Positions 7,808 through 16,089 of a DNA stretch of 64,000 nt are shown piece after piece. The notes below the pieces were generated by a model. The model ran no database searches. It worked only from the letters and a program-made list of their open reading frames with translations, and had not been told where the DNA came from. This DNA is from JAGQZY01 sp964588335 (GTDB taxonomy: Bacteria > Bdellovibrionota > Bdellovibrionia > Bdellovibrionales > JAGQZY01), in NCBI GenBank assembly GCA_964588335.1, contig CAZPOV010000009.1, forward strand, positions 62,001 through 126,000. The letters run 5' to 3'. The translations under genes were made by a program, and so were the position numbers. Each line of letters starts with the position of its first letter. Position 1 is the stretch's first letter.

Positions 7808-9145
7808 ATGAGACTGAAAAGAGCGAACCTCACCAGGGGCTCCATCCCCAAGATTCTGCTGCGCTTGAGCTTACCAATGATGCTCGGAATCGCCGCCAAC
7901 ATGTCTTTCAATGTGGTTGATACCTTTTTTATCGGACAACTGGGCGTAACCCAGTTGACGGCAATCTCCTTCTCTTTTCCAGTGGTGATTATTTTGCTCA
8001 ATCTCGCCATCGGAGTCAGTATTGGTTTAACCTCGGTCCTGTCTCGACTTTTAGGGGCCGGTAAAGAGACCAAGGTGAAAGAGCTGTCCTCGCAAATGAC
8101 TTTTCTTGTTCTGGTGGCGTCCATGGCTTTGGGTGTGCTGGGAACTCTAACCATCGAACCGGTTTTTCGTTTTCTGGGCGCGGGGCCCGAGTCGATGGGG
8201 TTTATCAACGAGTATATGATCTGGGCTTACTGGGCCATGTGTTTTCGGATGACGTCGATCTGTGTGTCCGGGATCTTTAAAGCCCACGGAGTGACGGTTG
8301 TCCCAAGCTTTGCGATTTTTGTAACGGCTTTTGTGAACGTCGTTCTTGATCCCATTCTTATTTTCGGGTGGGGAGTGATTCCCGCATTGGGTATTCAAGG
8401 CGCCGGGCTTGCCACGTTCATTTCCAATTTTATCGCCTTGCTTGTGGAGTTTTTCTTAGCTTTTAGAGTTTATGGTTTGTTTGGCCCCTTAAGCTTCAAA
8501 TACCTCCATGACCTGAAAGATGTCATGCGAATCGGCGCACCTTCGGCGGGTGGTAACGCCTTAAACCCCATTTCGATCAGCTTGGGAAACTACTTTTTGT
8601 CCAAGAGCTCCCCAGAGCTAGTTGCTGGTTTTGGGGTGGCTTCAAAAATACAAATTTTCACAATGATTCCCATTCTGGCTTTGTCGGCAGCGCTGGGGCC
8701 AACTGTCGGACAAAATTTTGGGAACAATAGAAAAGACCGCGTGATTGCGGCCTTGACCAGTGCTTTCTTGTTTTCTCTTTTTTACGGACTCTTTCAAGGA
8801 TTCCTTCTCTATAGTTTTTCAGACGCCATTGGTTCTCTTTTTACAGATAGCGCGCAAGCCATCTCTTTTTCCAGTCAGTATTTAGAAGTGGTCGGTTGGA
8901 CTTTGTTTGGGTATTCGTTTGTGATCGTCACCAGTTCAGCCTTAAATGCCGTCGGTCAGCCGATTGCCGGGAACTCTGTAATCGCTCTGCGAACCATCAT
9001 ATTTTTTCTGGCATTGTATTTTCTGTTTTCGCGTTTGAATCTGGATTTCGATTTAATCTATGCCTACTCGGGGGCCAACGTTTTGGCAGCCGCCAGCTCT
9101 GTCTTTTTAGCCTTTGCATTTATAAAGAAAAACCGTGCGGCCTGA
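7808..9145 (+). CDS. MATE-family multidrug/Na+ efflux protein
   Basis: A 445-residue inner-membrane protein with 12 predicted membrane segments in two homologous halves. The family pattern is clear: LRLSLPMMLGIAANMSFNVVDTFFIGQLG at the start, then repeated GIQGAGLATFIS and VTSSALNAVGQPIAGN. MATE carriers expel cationic drugs or metabolites using Na+ or H+ gradients. It is a single gene, divergent from the small acidic protein (149-bp gap) and convergent with the vWA lipoprotein. The transported compound is unknown. Confidence 0.9.
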   Translation: MRLKRANLTRGSIPKILLRLSLPMMLGIAANMSFNVVDTFFIGQLGVTQLTAISFSFPVVIILLNLAIGVSIGLTSVLSRLLGAGKETKVKELSSQMTFLVLVASMALGVLGTLTIEPVFRFLGAGPESMGFINEYMIWAYWAMCFRMTSICVSGIFKAHGVTVVPSFAIFVTAFVNVVLDPILIFGWGVIPALGIQGAGLATFISNFIALLVEFFLAFRVYGLFGPLSFKYLHDLKDVMRIGAPSAGGNALNPISISLGNYFLSKSSPELVAGFGVASKIQIFTMIPILALSAALGPTVGQNFGNNRKDRVIAALTSAFLFSLFYGLFQGFLLYSFSDAIGSLFTDSAQAISFSSQYLEVVGWTLFGYSFVIVTSSALNAVGQPIAGNSVIALRTIIFFLALYFLFSRLNLDFDLIYAYSGANVLAAASSVFLAFAFIKKNRAA

Positions 9146-9191
9146 GTTTTACTAAAATCAAACCTAAAGCTTGGACTCTACAGACTCCGCC

Positions 9192-9206
9192 GGCGCTTTC
9201 CGCGCC
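9192..9206. terminator. Hairpin between MATE and vWA lipoprotein genes
   Basis: GGCGC, a TTTCC loop and GCGCC form a five-base-pair GC stem between two convergent genes. There is no T-run; possible weak bidirectional terminator. Confidence 0.3.
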
Positions 9207-9221
9207 AGCAGCTTTCTGTCA

Positions 9222-10427
9222 TTACTCGTAATCGACTTCAATGGTCAATTTTTCATCGGCCTTTGCTGAGTAGCGAAGATTTAAAGAGGCGCGATCCAAC
9301 CCTAAAAAGAACTGTCGTCGGGCCAAAGGTTTACCATTAACTCGAACTTCTTTAATCTTCTTCACCTTGTTAGAAAGCTCAATAAAAACGGAGCCGGTGT
9401 ACTTTGAGTCATCAATCAAGCTGGCGGCCACACCTCCCCAGTTGTCACTCTTGGCGTGGGCCACAGCACCATCAAAGCTTTTTATTACAGGTAGGTAAGA
9501 GTAGTCCCAGGTCCCTTCATTGCCGACCTTGGCTTCTTCATCCGTTTTTGGAACTTCACCGATGACTTTCAACCCATCAAGAGCTGGATGTCCTTTTTTG
9601 GGAAGTGGAAGAATACCGCCGAATTTCACCGAGGCGACACCACGGCTGTTAGCATGAATCATAGAGATCAAACTTTCGGGGTCACTTTTCATGGATTCAG
9701 GAGCCCCCGGTTTGCCAAAATAATTGGCTCCCGGCTCATGGGTGTCGGACACAAAGATAATATTGACGAAAGCCCCTTCACGAAACAAGCGTTGGTTTTG
9801 CGAGGTTTTGTAGCTTAAGAACTGTTCCAAGCTTACAAGTCCAGCTTCGGTCACTGTGCAGGCACCCCCCAGCTGAACAGCCGCCGATAAACAGCTATCT
9901 CCGTTGGAATTTTTAGAGTCGGGGTCAAACCAACCCTCGTGACAGGCGGGGCGAGTGAATCGACTGGCTTTTTCGGGAAAGGCATTTAAGTAATCGGCTA
10001 CGCCCTCTTGGTTCACAAGCCGCAGGTAACCTGGTTGGTGGACCGACATGTTATTGTGCCAGACTTTTCCGTAATCAATGCTTTGATCCTCGTTCACCCA
10101 AGCGGTTGACATATAGGTGACACCCATCTGCGTGTCCTTGGGGTAATTGGCTTGAGCAATGGTGGCAAAGCCATCGCGCATGGCATTGGCGATGGCGGAC
10201 ATCGAGCACGACTCATCCAAGACAAACAGGATATCAGTGGGAGCCTGCTCAAAGGTTTTTACTATGGTTTCGGTTTTGGTGTTGGTGGAGTTACAATTTT
10301 CAGTGCAGACCTCTTCGCCACCACTGCCCGAGGATTGATTGGTGGGAGCCGACACAGATTTGGAATTACAGGCCGCTAAGCCTAAGAAACCGATACTTAA
10401 AAGACTAAAAACTATGGAGCGCATCAT
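9222..10427 (-). CDS. Lipoprotein with von Willebrand factor A domain
   Basis: A 401-residue lipoprotein with lipobox GLAAC (Cys20), then a Ser/Gly/Thr-rich linker and two Cys in EVCTENC. Residues about 65-300 look like a vWA domain: TDILFVLDESCSMS holds the DxSxS metal-ion-dependent adhesion motif, and FVNIIFVSDTHEPG matches a later MIDAS strand. The remaining C-terminal part ends with a beta-rich segment (TIEVDYE). It is presumably attached to the outer membrane and binds a protein or surface ligand through a divalent metal. A second in-frame ATG follows directly, so the start is uncertain by one codon. It is not part of an evident operon. Confidence 0.75.
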   Translation of the reverse strand: MMRSIVFSLLSIGFLGLAACNSKSVSAPTNQSSGSGGEEVCTENCNSTNTKTETIVKTFEQAPTDILFVLDESCSMSAIANAMRDGFATIAQANYPKDTQMGVTYMSTAWVNEDQSIDYGKVWHNNMSVHQPGYLRLVNQEGVADYLNAFPEKASRFTRPACHEGWFDPDSKNSNGDSCLSAAVQLGGACTVTEAGLVSLEQFLSYKTSQNQRLFREGAFVNIIFVSDTHEPGANYFGKPGAPESMKSDPESLISMIHANSRGVASVKFGGILPLPKKGHPALDGLKVIGEVPKTDEEAKVGNEGTWDYSYLPVIKSFDGAVAHAKSDNWGGVAASLIDDSKYTGSVFIELSNKVKKIKEVRVNGKPLARRQFFLGLDRASLNLRYSAKADEKLTIEVDYE

Positions 10428-10676
10428 AACATCCTTCCCCTGGTTTTCTGCACTTACAACATTATAAAAGGATACCTGTTCTCAACATAGCTTCTTTCTC
10501 AGCATCAGAATCTTGCTAAGTTTTTTGACGTTTTTTAATGAACTGAAGGCGGGTGTCTCGAAAAACATCCTATTTAGTGAAAAAGTTTTGAACACTTTGT
10601 CAGACAGCAGTGGTGAAGACCGGGTTGGGGAGATTCTCTCTTGCGAAACAATCGCCAAGGAAATCAGAGTCAAATA

Positions 10677-11279
10677 TTATATTTCGATAGAATAGCCAGC
10701 CGGGATGATTTCTTCAGGCGGCACATCGTCTTCAAGAGGTTCGGCCACTTGAACATCTTCGACAGGGACATAGTGAAAATCATAGGCCGTTTCCACTTGC
10801 ACCCAACGAATCGTACCATTGACGGCAATTCGAAACGTGGCCCCTGCGTAACAGTCGGCCTCTTGTAAATGGGAAAATGAAACGCGGTCTCCTTCTGGAG
10901 TGATTGCGCGAGCACGACAAGCGATCTCTGAGTAATCGGGGTTAACAGTTTGGGCGTAGACGCTGCCCTGGTCGCGACCATCGGAGAACTGATAAAAGTC
11001 ACCAACAGCGACCACTCGCAAGCGTCGGCCAAACATAGAAAGAGTCGAGCCATCCAGGGCCCGTCCATTGCGGCAAAAACGTTGGGGAAGATTGCTAATT
11101 AAGTGCAGATCTCCCGCCAAGCGATCGCCCAAAGGTCGGTATTCACTGACATAAGCTCGGCAGACAACATCACCATTTTCTGGTTGCGGAATTGCTCCTA
11201 AGTCTTGGGCTTTTGCCACAGAAAATCCAAGGCCTATTGTCACGGCCAACAATGTCTTTTTAATCAACCAACCAATCAT
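10677..11279 (-). CDS. Exported protein of unknown function
   Basis: I do not recognise this 200-residue protein. The ATG at 11279 is preceded by GAGGAGG; an upstream in-frame ATG would add 27 residues before the signal, so the shorter form is preferred. Residues 1-23 are a signal peptide (KKTLLAVTIGLGFSVAKAQ). The mature part has paired Cys residues (VVCRAYV, RFCRNG, IACRARA, EADCYAG), consistent with disulfides in the periplasm or outside the cell, and an acidic, proline-rich C-terminus. The two VxCRAxx segments suggest an internal duplication. No operon partner is visible. Confidence 0.65.
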   Translation of the reverse strand: MIGWLIKKTLLAVTIGLGFSVAKAQDLGAIPQPENGDVVCRAYVSEYRPLGDRLAGDLHLISNLPQRFCRNGRALDGSTLSMFGRRLRVVAVGDFYQFSDGRDQGSVYAQTVNPDYSEIACRARAITPEGDRVSFSHLQEADCYAGATFRIAVNGTIRWVQVETAYDFHYVPVEDVQVAEPLEDDVPPEEIIPAGYSIEI

Positions 11280-11742
11280 GAGTCTAACCTCCTCACTGAT
11301 TCCTATTGCAAAACAGAACCCAGAAATTAGAGTTGGGTGATTTAAGGTATTTAAGAGCAAGGCCCGCTTCAGCTGCGGGTTCTACAGTAAATTTCTTTCA
11401 AAACCGGTGACAAATTCAGGCCCATTCCCGGTGGCGAAAATCGACGAAAGGGACCTTTTGATCCTACCGCGTGCGAGTGTCCGGTCGAGTCGACGACGAT
11501 TTCTTTACAGGAAAAGAAATTGAAGCCAACTTCGTGACCGAACTGATTTAATTCGAATGATCAATCAAAGGCTGTCGATTGGCGGAGCCCCATCGCTCCT
11601 TTGACTTCACTTCCCAAGGGTCAACACCTTAAGCTATTGAAATAACTAAAAACTTTGAAACCCAAAAACAGCCAGTGGGATAGAGCTTTACAAAAAGTAC
11701 CCTGAATGCTAAATCCCTGAGTTCACTAGGTTTCCAGACTTC
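11280..11742. other. 463-bp gap before tRNA-Ser; no convincing gene
   Basis: No supported coding sequence. A GC hairpin (CCCGC ... GCGGG) lies near 11370-11386. Around 11465-11550 one frame stays open for about 29 codons ending with TAA at about 11550 and reads protein-like, but has no start or ribosome site; it may be a gene remnant. The last 60 bases hold a likely tRNA promoter. Confidence 0.4.
11687..11715 (+). promoter_or_regulatory. Probable tRNA-Ser promoter
   Basis: TTTACA at 11687-11692, a 17-base spacer, then TAAATC at 11710-11715. It is 27 bases upstream of the tRNA 5' end, the expected distance for a short leader. The -10 is imperfect. Confidence 0.45.
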
Positions 11743-11833
11743 GGAGAGGTGGCAGAGTGGTTGAATGCGCACGCCTGGAACGCGTGTAGGCGTTAATAGC
11801 GTCTCGAGAGTTCGAATCTCTCTCTCTCCGCCA
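11743..11833 (+). tRNA. tRNA-Ser (anticodon GGA), CCA encoded
   Basis: The acceptor stem pairs GGAGAGG (11743-11749) with TCTCTCC (11823-11829), one wobble pair. The anticodon loop CTGGAAC gives GGA, reading TCC/TCT serine codons. A long variable arm typical of class II tRNA-Ser is present, and the T-loop region has GTTCGAATC. Discriminator G and encoded CCA end at 11833. A transposase element begins almost immediately after. Confidence 0.95.
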
Positions 11834-11836
11834 AAA

Positions 11837-12490
11837 TCAAAAGGTACCAAGTCCCTTTCTGTACCGCCCCGCCGATAACTCTATCATTTTGCGATTCCGA
11901 TCCTTCGGCAATTGGAACTCCCGTCTTCGTAACGCCTTTCTAAGAGCCTCATCCATTTCCGAGCTAAACGATTCGTTCAGCCACTCAAGATCAAGTGCAA
12001 TTGAAGTCTCAGCATCATCGAAAAAGTTACACATCTTAAAAGGCTCAGGTGTTGAATCAAGAGTGAGCGACGAGAATTCATAACACTCCACTCTCGTACA
12101 GAGTTCTGCTTTCACCGGATTTCTAAAGACATATTTAACCGCATTCCAGTAATAATCTTCATTATGGATTGAACACCACTTGTAGCGTCCTCCAAAGAAG
12201 TGATTGATTCGCCCGGCCTGCCGATTTGCACAGCGAGAGACCTCACGATGAAAATAAGTCATCGCTTTAGAAAGATTTTTATCAGGCGTACTGAGAATCC
12301 AATGATAGTGATTCGACATCAAAACAAAAGCATGTGACCGAATGTGAAGGTGTTTATCGAGGTATCTAATTTTATCCAAGATGATTGGCCAAAGAATAGG
12401 GAGTGGAAGATAAAAGAACTCCTTATTATTGGATCGATTGGTAATGTGATAGGGATACTCATCGGATTCATTCAGTGTCTTTCTAGGCAT
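11837..12490 (-). CDS. REP-associated tyrosine transposase (Y1_Tnp/TnpA-REP family)
   Basis: A 217-residue HUH single-strand transposase of the IS200-like REP-associated group. The HUH-type pair is His61 and His63 in LMSNHYHWIL; the likely catalytic Tyr is Tyr120 in NAVKYVFRNPVKAEL, and GGRYKWCSI is the usual family signature between them. Such enzymes nick and rejoin single-stranded DNA at hairpin REP sequences and tend to be single-copy and domesticated. The reading frame is intact with an ATG start. About 114 non-coding bases separate the start from the right inverted repeat. It sits directly beside tRNA-Ser. Confidence 0.9.
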   Translation of the reverse strand: MPRKTLNESDEYPYHITNRSNNKEFFYLPLPILWPIILDKIRYLDKHLHIRSHAFVLMSNHYHWILSTPDKNLSKAMTYFHREVSRCANRQAGRINHFFGGRYKWCSIHNEDYYWNAVKYVFRNPVKAELCTRVECYEFSSLTLDSTPEPFKMCNFFDDAETSIALDLEWLNESFSSEMDEALRKALRRREFQLPKDRNRKMIELSAGRYRKGLGTF

Positions 12491-12598
12491 GAAAAATTAT
12501 CGATGCAATCCTCAGACAAAGCTTTCCTGAGGATCAAATGCAAGACAGTGCAAAAAATCCTAAATCAAACCCGTTTCCCGGAAAAGGGACTTGGTACC
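12398..12598. repeat. 201-bp direct repeat, copy 1 (intact element end)
   Basis: Covers the first 31 or so codons of the transposase and its upstream region through GGTACC. It aligns without gaps to 13766-13966, an offset of 1368 bases, with about 11 mismatches by hand count (about 94-95% identity). Confidence 0.9.
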
Positions 12599-12602
12599 TT
12601 GA

Positions 12603-13352
12603 TTATGGGTTGAATTCCTTGTTCATAACACAGGTAACTGGGTACTGATTGTCTACAAGATTGAATGTTGCATTATAATAATTCTCATCATAGACAGTGT
12701 CTAAATGAACAACCATTGCGCTTACATACAAGACATTGTCTAATACACGTGAGTAATCAATCGTAAAATCATTACCAGATAGATTCAAAGTATTTTCGCC
12801 TGAACGCTTCCCCTCATGATGGTACAACTTACCATCGATAGGATGGTAGCCCCCCGAGTTGATTTGCACAGAATTATCAATCGATGGGTCTCCTTTTGAT
12901 CTCAAAATTAAACGATAATACTCATAATCATCAGTGCTTTCATCAGTGAAACAATACAAGAGAACTTCCTCGTCAGGCTCGGTGGCGTCATTGAGATCAC
13001 TGCCGATGTACTCAAATATTGATCCATCATAAACAATTATACCTCCATTGCGTTCAAGCACTAGAACTTCAGAGGTATTTAAGTCATTTGTTGAAACAGA
13101 TTGGTCAGAGCAATCGATGGTCGACAATTTAAAGTTGCCAGTATTCACATCCTTCTCGATGTAAGATTCTAATGTGCTTTCACAACTTGAGTCGGGCGAA
13201 TATTTGCCATAATAATTGTAGCCGGAAGAACTAATGATCTCTCCTGGGTTGTTTTGTGTACCTCCCTCAGCACTTTGAGATACTCCAGGGCCTGATCCCG
13301 ATTTGCAAGAACAGATAAACAAAGCAATGAATACTAAAGTTGAAAGTCTCAT
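12603..13352 (-). CDS. Lipoprotein of unknown function
   Basis: I do not recognise this 249-residue protein. The ATG at 13352 follows GGAGGGG; an upstream start in the same frame lacks such a site. Residues 1-16 form a lipoprotein signal ending FICSC, followed by a Gly/Ser/Asn-rich tether. The mature part is acidic, with many Tyr and Asp residues (DESTDDYEYYRL) and a Cys near the end. Its stop codon overlaps the right inverted repeat of the transposase element, and a partial copy of that element lies upstream, so the gene is bracketed by mobile DNA. It may be recently acquired cargo. Confidence 0.65.
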   Translation of the reverse strand: MRLSTLVFIALFICSCKSGSGPGVSQSAEGGTQNNPGEIISSSGYNYYGKYSPDSSCESTLESYIEKDVNTGNFKLSTIDCSDQSVSTNDLNTSEVLVLERNGGIIVYDGSIFEYIGSDLNDATEPDEEVLLYCFTDESTDDYEYYRLILRSKGDPSIDNSVQINSGGYHPIDGKLYHHEGKRSGENTLNLSGNDFTIDYSRVLDNVLYVSAMVVHLDTVYDENYYNATFNLVDNQYPVTCVMNKEFNP

Positions 13353-14015
13353 GTCCCCTCCATTTTCAATAAAAGATGCAATCACAGTGCCAAGAGTGTC
13401 ACCACAGCCTATTCAAACTCAGTGTTTCGTTATGATAAAATGGCCCTATTTGAGATCATAAATTTTCTAATTTGTGTCCAATGAATCGACAAATCAACTT
13501 TATCTACAGGTTTTGATTTTAAACCGTCGAAACTACAAGGTAATACCTGTACTTTTTATTTTGATAGAAGTGTTGAGTTCATCGACAGTGTCCAGGCTTT
13601 TAGCAATTTCAATTTAAATCAATAATCTTAAATGTTTGCAACCTCAACTTCAATGTCGAAACGATGTTGTGTTAAAATCTGCCTTAACGAAAAGCTGTTA
13701 CTCAGACACACCCTTGAAATTAAACAACAAAGATTTCAAAATTAGAAAAGCGGACCGAGATGGGCAGGGAGCGGAAGATAAAAGAACTCCTTATTATTGG
13801 ATCGATTGGTAATGTGGTAGGGAAACCCATCGGATTCAATCAGTGTCTTTCTAGAGATGAAAAATTATCGATGCAATCCTCAGACAAAGCTTTCCTGATG
13901 ATCAAATACAAGACAGTGCAAAAAATCCTAAATCAAACCCGTTCTCCGGAAAAGGGACTTGGTACCCTGCGAAGCTTTCGTTGATTTGAAGAGTAAATAA
14001 AGATTTAATCAAGGC
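13353..14015. other. 663-bp non-coding stretch with transposase remnant
   Basis: The first 400 bases are A/T rich and show no gene. The 201-bp remnant of the transposase element follows at 13766-13966. The open frame on the plus strand across the remnant is an antisense artefact. Confidence 0.6.
13766..13966 (-). pseudogene. Truncated copy of the RAYT element right end
   Basis: Second copy of the 201-bp repeat. It keeps the right inverted-repeat core (AAAGGGACTTGGTACC) and the upstream region, but breaks off after about 31 transposase codons. The transposase start codon is lost (CAT on the plus strand has become GAT). It has the same orientation as the intact element. Confidence 0.85.
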
Positions 14016-14399
14016 ATGCTTCTATCCAAATTTAGATCAGAAATCTATATCTTGATACATGAGGACACGGTCCTCGCTAAGAATCTTAATAGCAAAGATA
14101 GGGTAAACCTTCCCGGAAAAGGAGCTTTTAAACACCCCAGAAGTTTGGTGAGTGATTTTAAGCTGGCGGTAAGTGTAGTGAAAGATTGCATTGAAAAAGT
14201 TAATATAGGTAGTTTTGTGAAGCCCAAAGTATTGTTGCATTGGAGCCCAGAGCTAGAAGGTGGATTTTCTCCTGTAGAGGCTCGCGTACTTTCTGAAATG
14301 GCAAGAGAGGCTGGTGCTCGGGAGGTTTACCTTCATACATCGTCTAACGAAATTTCCATAAATGATGTTAAGAGGGCTTTAAAAAAACATGCTAAATAA
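14016..14399 (+). CDS. Small MreB-like protein
   Basis: A 127-residue protein resembling the short proteins often labelled rod-shape-determining protein. The N-terminus (SEIYILIHEDTVLAKNL) fits a first actin-like beta hairpin, FKHPRSLVSDFKLAVSVV matches the FxHPRSLxxDFxxA stretch, and GGFSPVEARVLSEMAREAGAREVYL strongly recalls the MreB segment ending AGAREVYL. It is too short for a full actin fold, which needs over 300 residues, and lacks the ATP-binding second half. Role unknown; perhaps a cytoskeletal partner or decayed paralogue. The ATG has only a close AAGG upstream. It stands alone next to the transposase remnant. Confidence 0.6.
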   Translation: MLLSKFRSEIYILIHEDTVLAKNLNSKDRVNLPGKGAFKHPRSLVSDFKLAVSVVKDCIEKVNIGSFVKPKVLLHWSPELEGGFSPVEARVLSEMAREAGAREVYLHTSSNEISINDVKRALKKHAK

Positions 14400-14567
14400 T
14401 GATTTGATGGTATTATTTTTGACTCTTACCAGTTTGCAGTCAGATAAAGTTTGTATCAGCCCTATATCACTTGGCCGATTTTAACTAGGAAGGTGGACTC
14501 ATTTAGCCCGGGCTGGACATCCCGAGGCATCATGTTCAGTTAGTATCTAAACCTAAAATTTCGTTAT

Positions 14568-15236
14568 CTACTGGAAAACGAGCTGTTCAACACCCATTGC
14601 GCAGCCGATATTTTCTTCGGCTGAAGTGAGAGAGTGTTTTATGTTTTTCATTAGCATTTTTTCGTTGAGAGCTGGCCCCATGTTAGAGAAAACATCGGCA
14701 GATACTTCAGCTTGAATGGCGTTATGCATTTGAAAAACAATTGTATCTTCGCCGTTGAGTTCAAACCCGTTTTCGATGGTTACAACGGAGGCACCACTAT
14801 TTGCGGTTAGTTCAAGTTTGCCGTTTGATAGTTTAACATTGCCGTCAACTTGGGATGAAGCAATAACGGAAGTCCCAGTGATTCCAAATTGATTTGTGGA
14901 CTCAGAAATTTCAATAAGCGTTCTGAATTGGTTTTTTGATAGAAAAAGATCAACAGATATAAAGCGACCATTGCCAAGCTCGATATTCGTGTTGATAGAG
15001 GCATTGACCGCCGCTGGAGTTTTGAGCCATTTGCTTCTGCCAGCATCATCACAATAAAGAACTTCAGAATAAAACTGAGAATAAAACTCATCTGGGGTTT
15101 TGCCATTGAAGGTAAAATTTGTGTTTGTGCCATCGCCGCCATTTCCACCGCTGGCTGAATCGCCGCCTCCACTGCTACAGCCCAAAAGCGCTGAAGTAAT
15201 TACAAAAACTGTCAATAAACTTAAAGACTTACGCAT
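14568..15236 (-). CDS. Lipoprotein of unknown function
   Basis: Unrecognised 222-residue lipoprotein. The second ATG of the open frame (15236) follows GAGGA and gives a signal MRKSLSLL ... SALLGC with lipobox Cys20, so it is preferred over the ATG 12 bases upstream. A long Gly/Ser/Asn tether (SSGGGDSASGGNGGDGTN) follows. The rest is beta-rich with two Cys (LYCDDAG, IGCAMG), possibly a disulfide. It is monocistronic. Confidence 0.65.
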   Translation of the reverse strand: MRKSLSLLTVFVITSALLGCSSGGGDSASGGNGGDGTNTNFTFNGKTPDEFYSQFYSEVLYCDDAGRSKWLKTPAAVNASINTNIELGNGRFISVDLFLSKNQFRTLIEISESTNQFGITGTSVIASSQVDGNVKLSNGKLELTANSGASVVTIENGFELNGEDTIVFQMHNAIQAEVSADVFSNMGPALNEKMLMKNIKHSLTSAEENIGCAMGVEQLVFQ

Positions 15237-15431
15237 CTGAATCCTCATACCTAGGTTTTAATGTTTGTGGAATATCATAGGTGCAATAAGTATTCCAGTG
15301 TTGAAAATCTTTTCCTTGATTTAAAAGTAGTGCAGCAGGCTATCTTCAGAGGAAATTCGATGATTTCCTCCACACATTTCAATGGACGCAGACAGGTGTG
15401 TCCTTTAAAAAAATGCTACTTAGGTAGCTTG

Positions 15432-16088
15432 TTAAATTTTATTGAGTTCCGTCAGTTCTTCGCGCTTTTTGTTTCGATTATAGTCTTCCGTTTTTTCAAC
15501 ATCGATAGACATTACGAAATAGACTCCAATACTATCTCCTCGGAAGGGTTGTCCAGATGTGGCTTCGCTATAGGTGATCGAAGTGTATCTTATTCCTGTT
15601 GATAGATGACCACTAGGAACGTTGCTGTATCTCTCAATGGAGAGCGTATACCCAAAGGTGGCTTTAAATCTGAAGTCATTCTTCACTCCAGATCTTTCAG
15701 AGTCTAAGCTGTTGGAGAATCGGTAGGTTAAGCCGTAGCCTATTTTGAATTGATTGCGGCGGTTCACATAAAAATATTCAAGGTTTAATGGGATGCTTGT
15801 CCAGGTTGAAAGCCTATCTTCGCCGCCTTGGCTTTCTGCGGCATTGAGTCCCAAGTGAATTCGGGCTTCATAGGAATGGGGCTCGTTATCGACGATATCA
15901 AGCTTCGCACCTAAGGAGAAATAAATACCTGTACCCGCCGATAAAGACTCCACAGGTTTGCCAGAGATTTGCGATATTTTTTCACCCCCCAATTCTCCAC
16001 CAAGAGTCATTAATGGCGAGGCGGCAAAGGCCGAAGCCAAACGGGGAATGACTGAAAATGCAAAAATAAATACAATTGTTTTTAACAA
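15432..16088 (-). CDS. Outer-membrane beta-barrel-like protein
   Basis: A 218-residue exported protein. A signal peptide (residues 1-20, LASAFA) is followed by alternating strands with aromatic girdles, for example SYEARIHLGLNAAE, LNLEYFYVNRRNQFKIGYGLTYRFS and GVYFVMSIDV. This suggests an eight-strand barrel. The start is TTG at 16088, one base after the upstream lipoprotein stop, with AAGG nine bases before, so the two genes are probably translated together. The hydrophilic tail after the last strand (TEDYNRNKKREELTELNKI) is unusual for a barrel, which normally ends in Phe. Function unknown. Confidence 0.6.
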   Translation of the reverse strand: MLKTIVFIFAFSVIPRLASAFAASPLMTLGGELGGEKISQISGKPVESLSAGTGIYFSLGAKLDIVDNEPHSYEARIHLGLNAAESQGGEDRLSTWTSIPLNLEYFYVNRRNQFKIGYGLTYRFSNSLDSERSGVKNDFRFKATFGYTLSIERYSNVPSGHLSTGIRYTSITYSEATSGQPFRGDSIGVYFVMSIDVEKTEDYNRNKKREELTELNKI

Positions 16089-16089
16089 T

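Larger units (their letters stand above)
11835..12604 (-). mobile_element. RAYT element bounded by inverted repeats
   Basis: A 770-bp unit whose two ends are near-perfect inverted repeats: 11835-11858 reads, on the minus strand, the same as 12583-12604 apart from two extra bases. Both share AAAGGGACTTGGTACCTT and end in GATT. The left repeat starts one base after the tRNA CCA and encodes the last residues (GLGTF) plus stop of the transposase. The right repeat ends within the stop codon of the neighbouring lipoprotein gene. Element limits are defined only by the repeats. Confidence 0.65.

Noticed and set aside
10513..10695. Plus-strand 60-codon frame between the vWA lipoprotein and the exported protein
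   Set aside because: No ribosome site, overlaps the end of the neighbouring gene, and a comparable frame exists on the opposite strand.
12344..12613. Plus-strand open frame over the transposase 5' end
   Set aside because: Antisense to a well-supported transposase gene; same artefact as in the remnant.
13760..13984. Plus-strand open frame of 74 codons
   Set aside because: It lies antisense in the transposase remnant and reproduces the antisense of the intact element; no own ribosome site.
15261..15602. Plus-strand 113-codon frame
   Set aside because: Overlaps the beta-barrel gene 3' end in antisense; no recognisable features.
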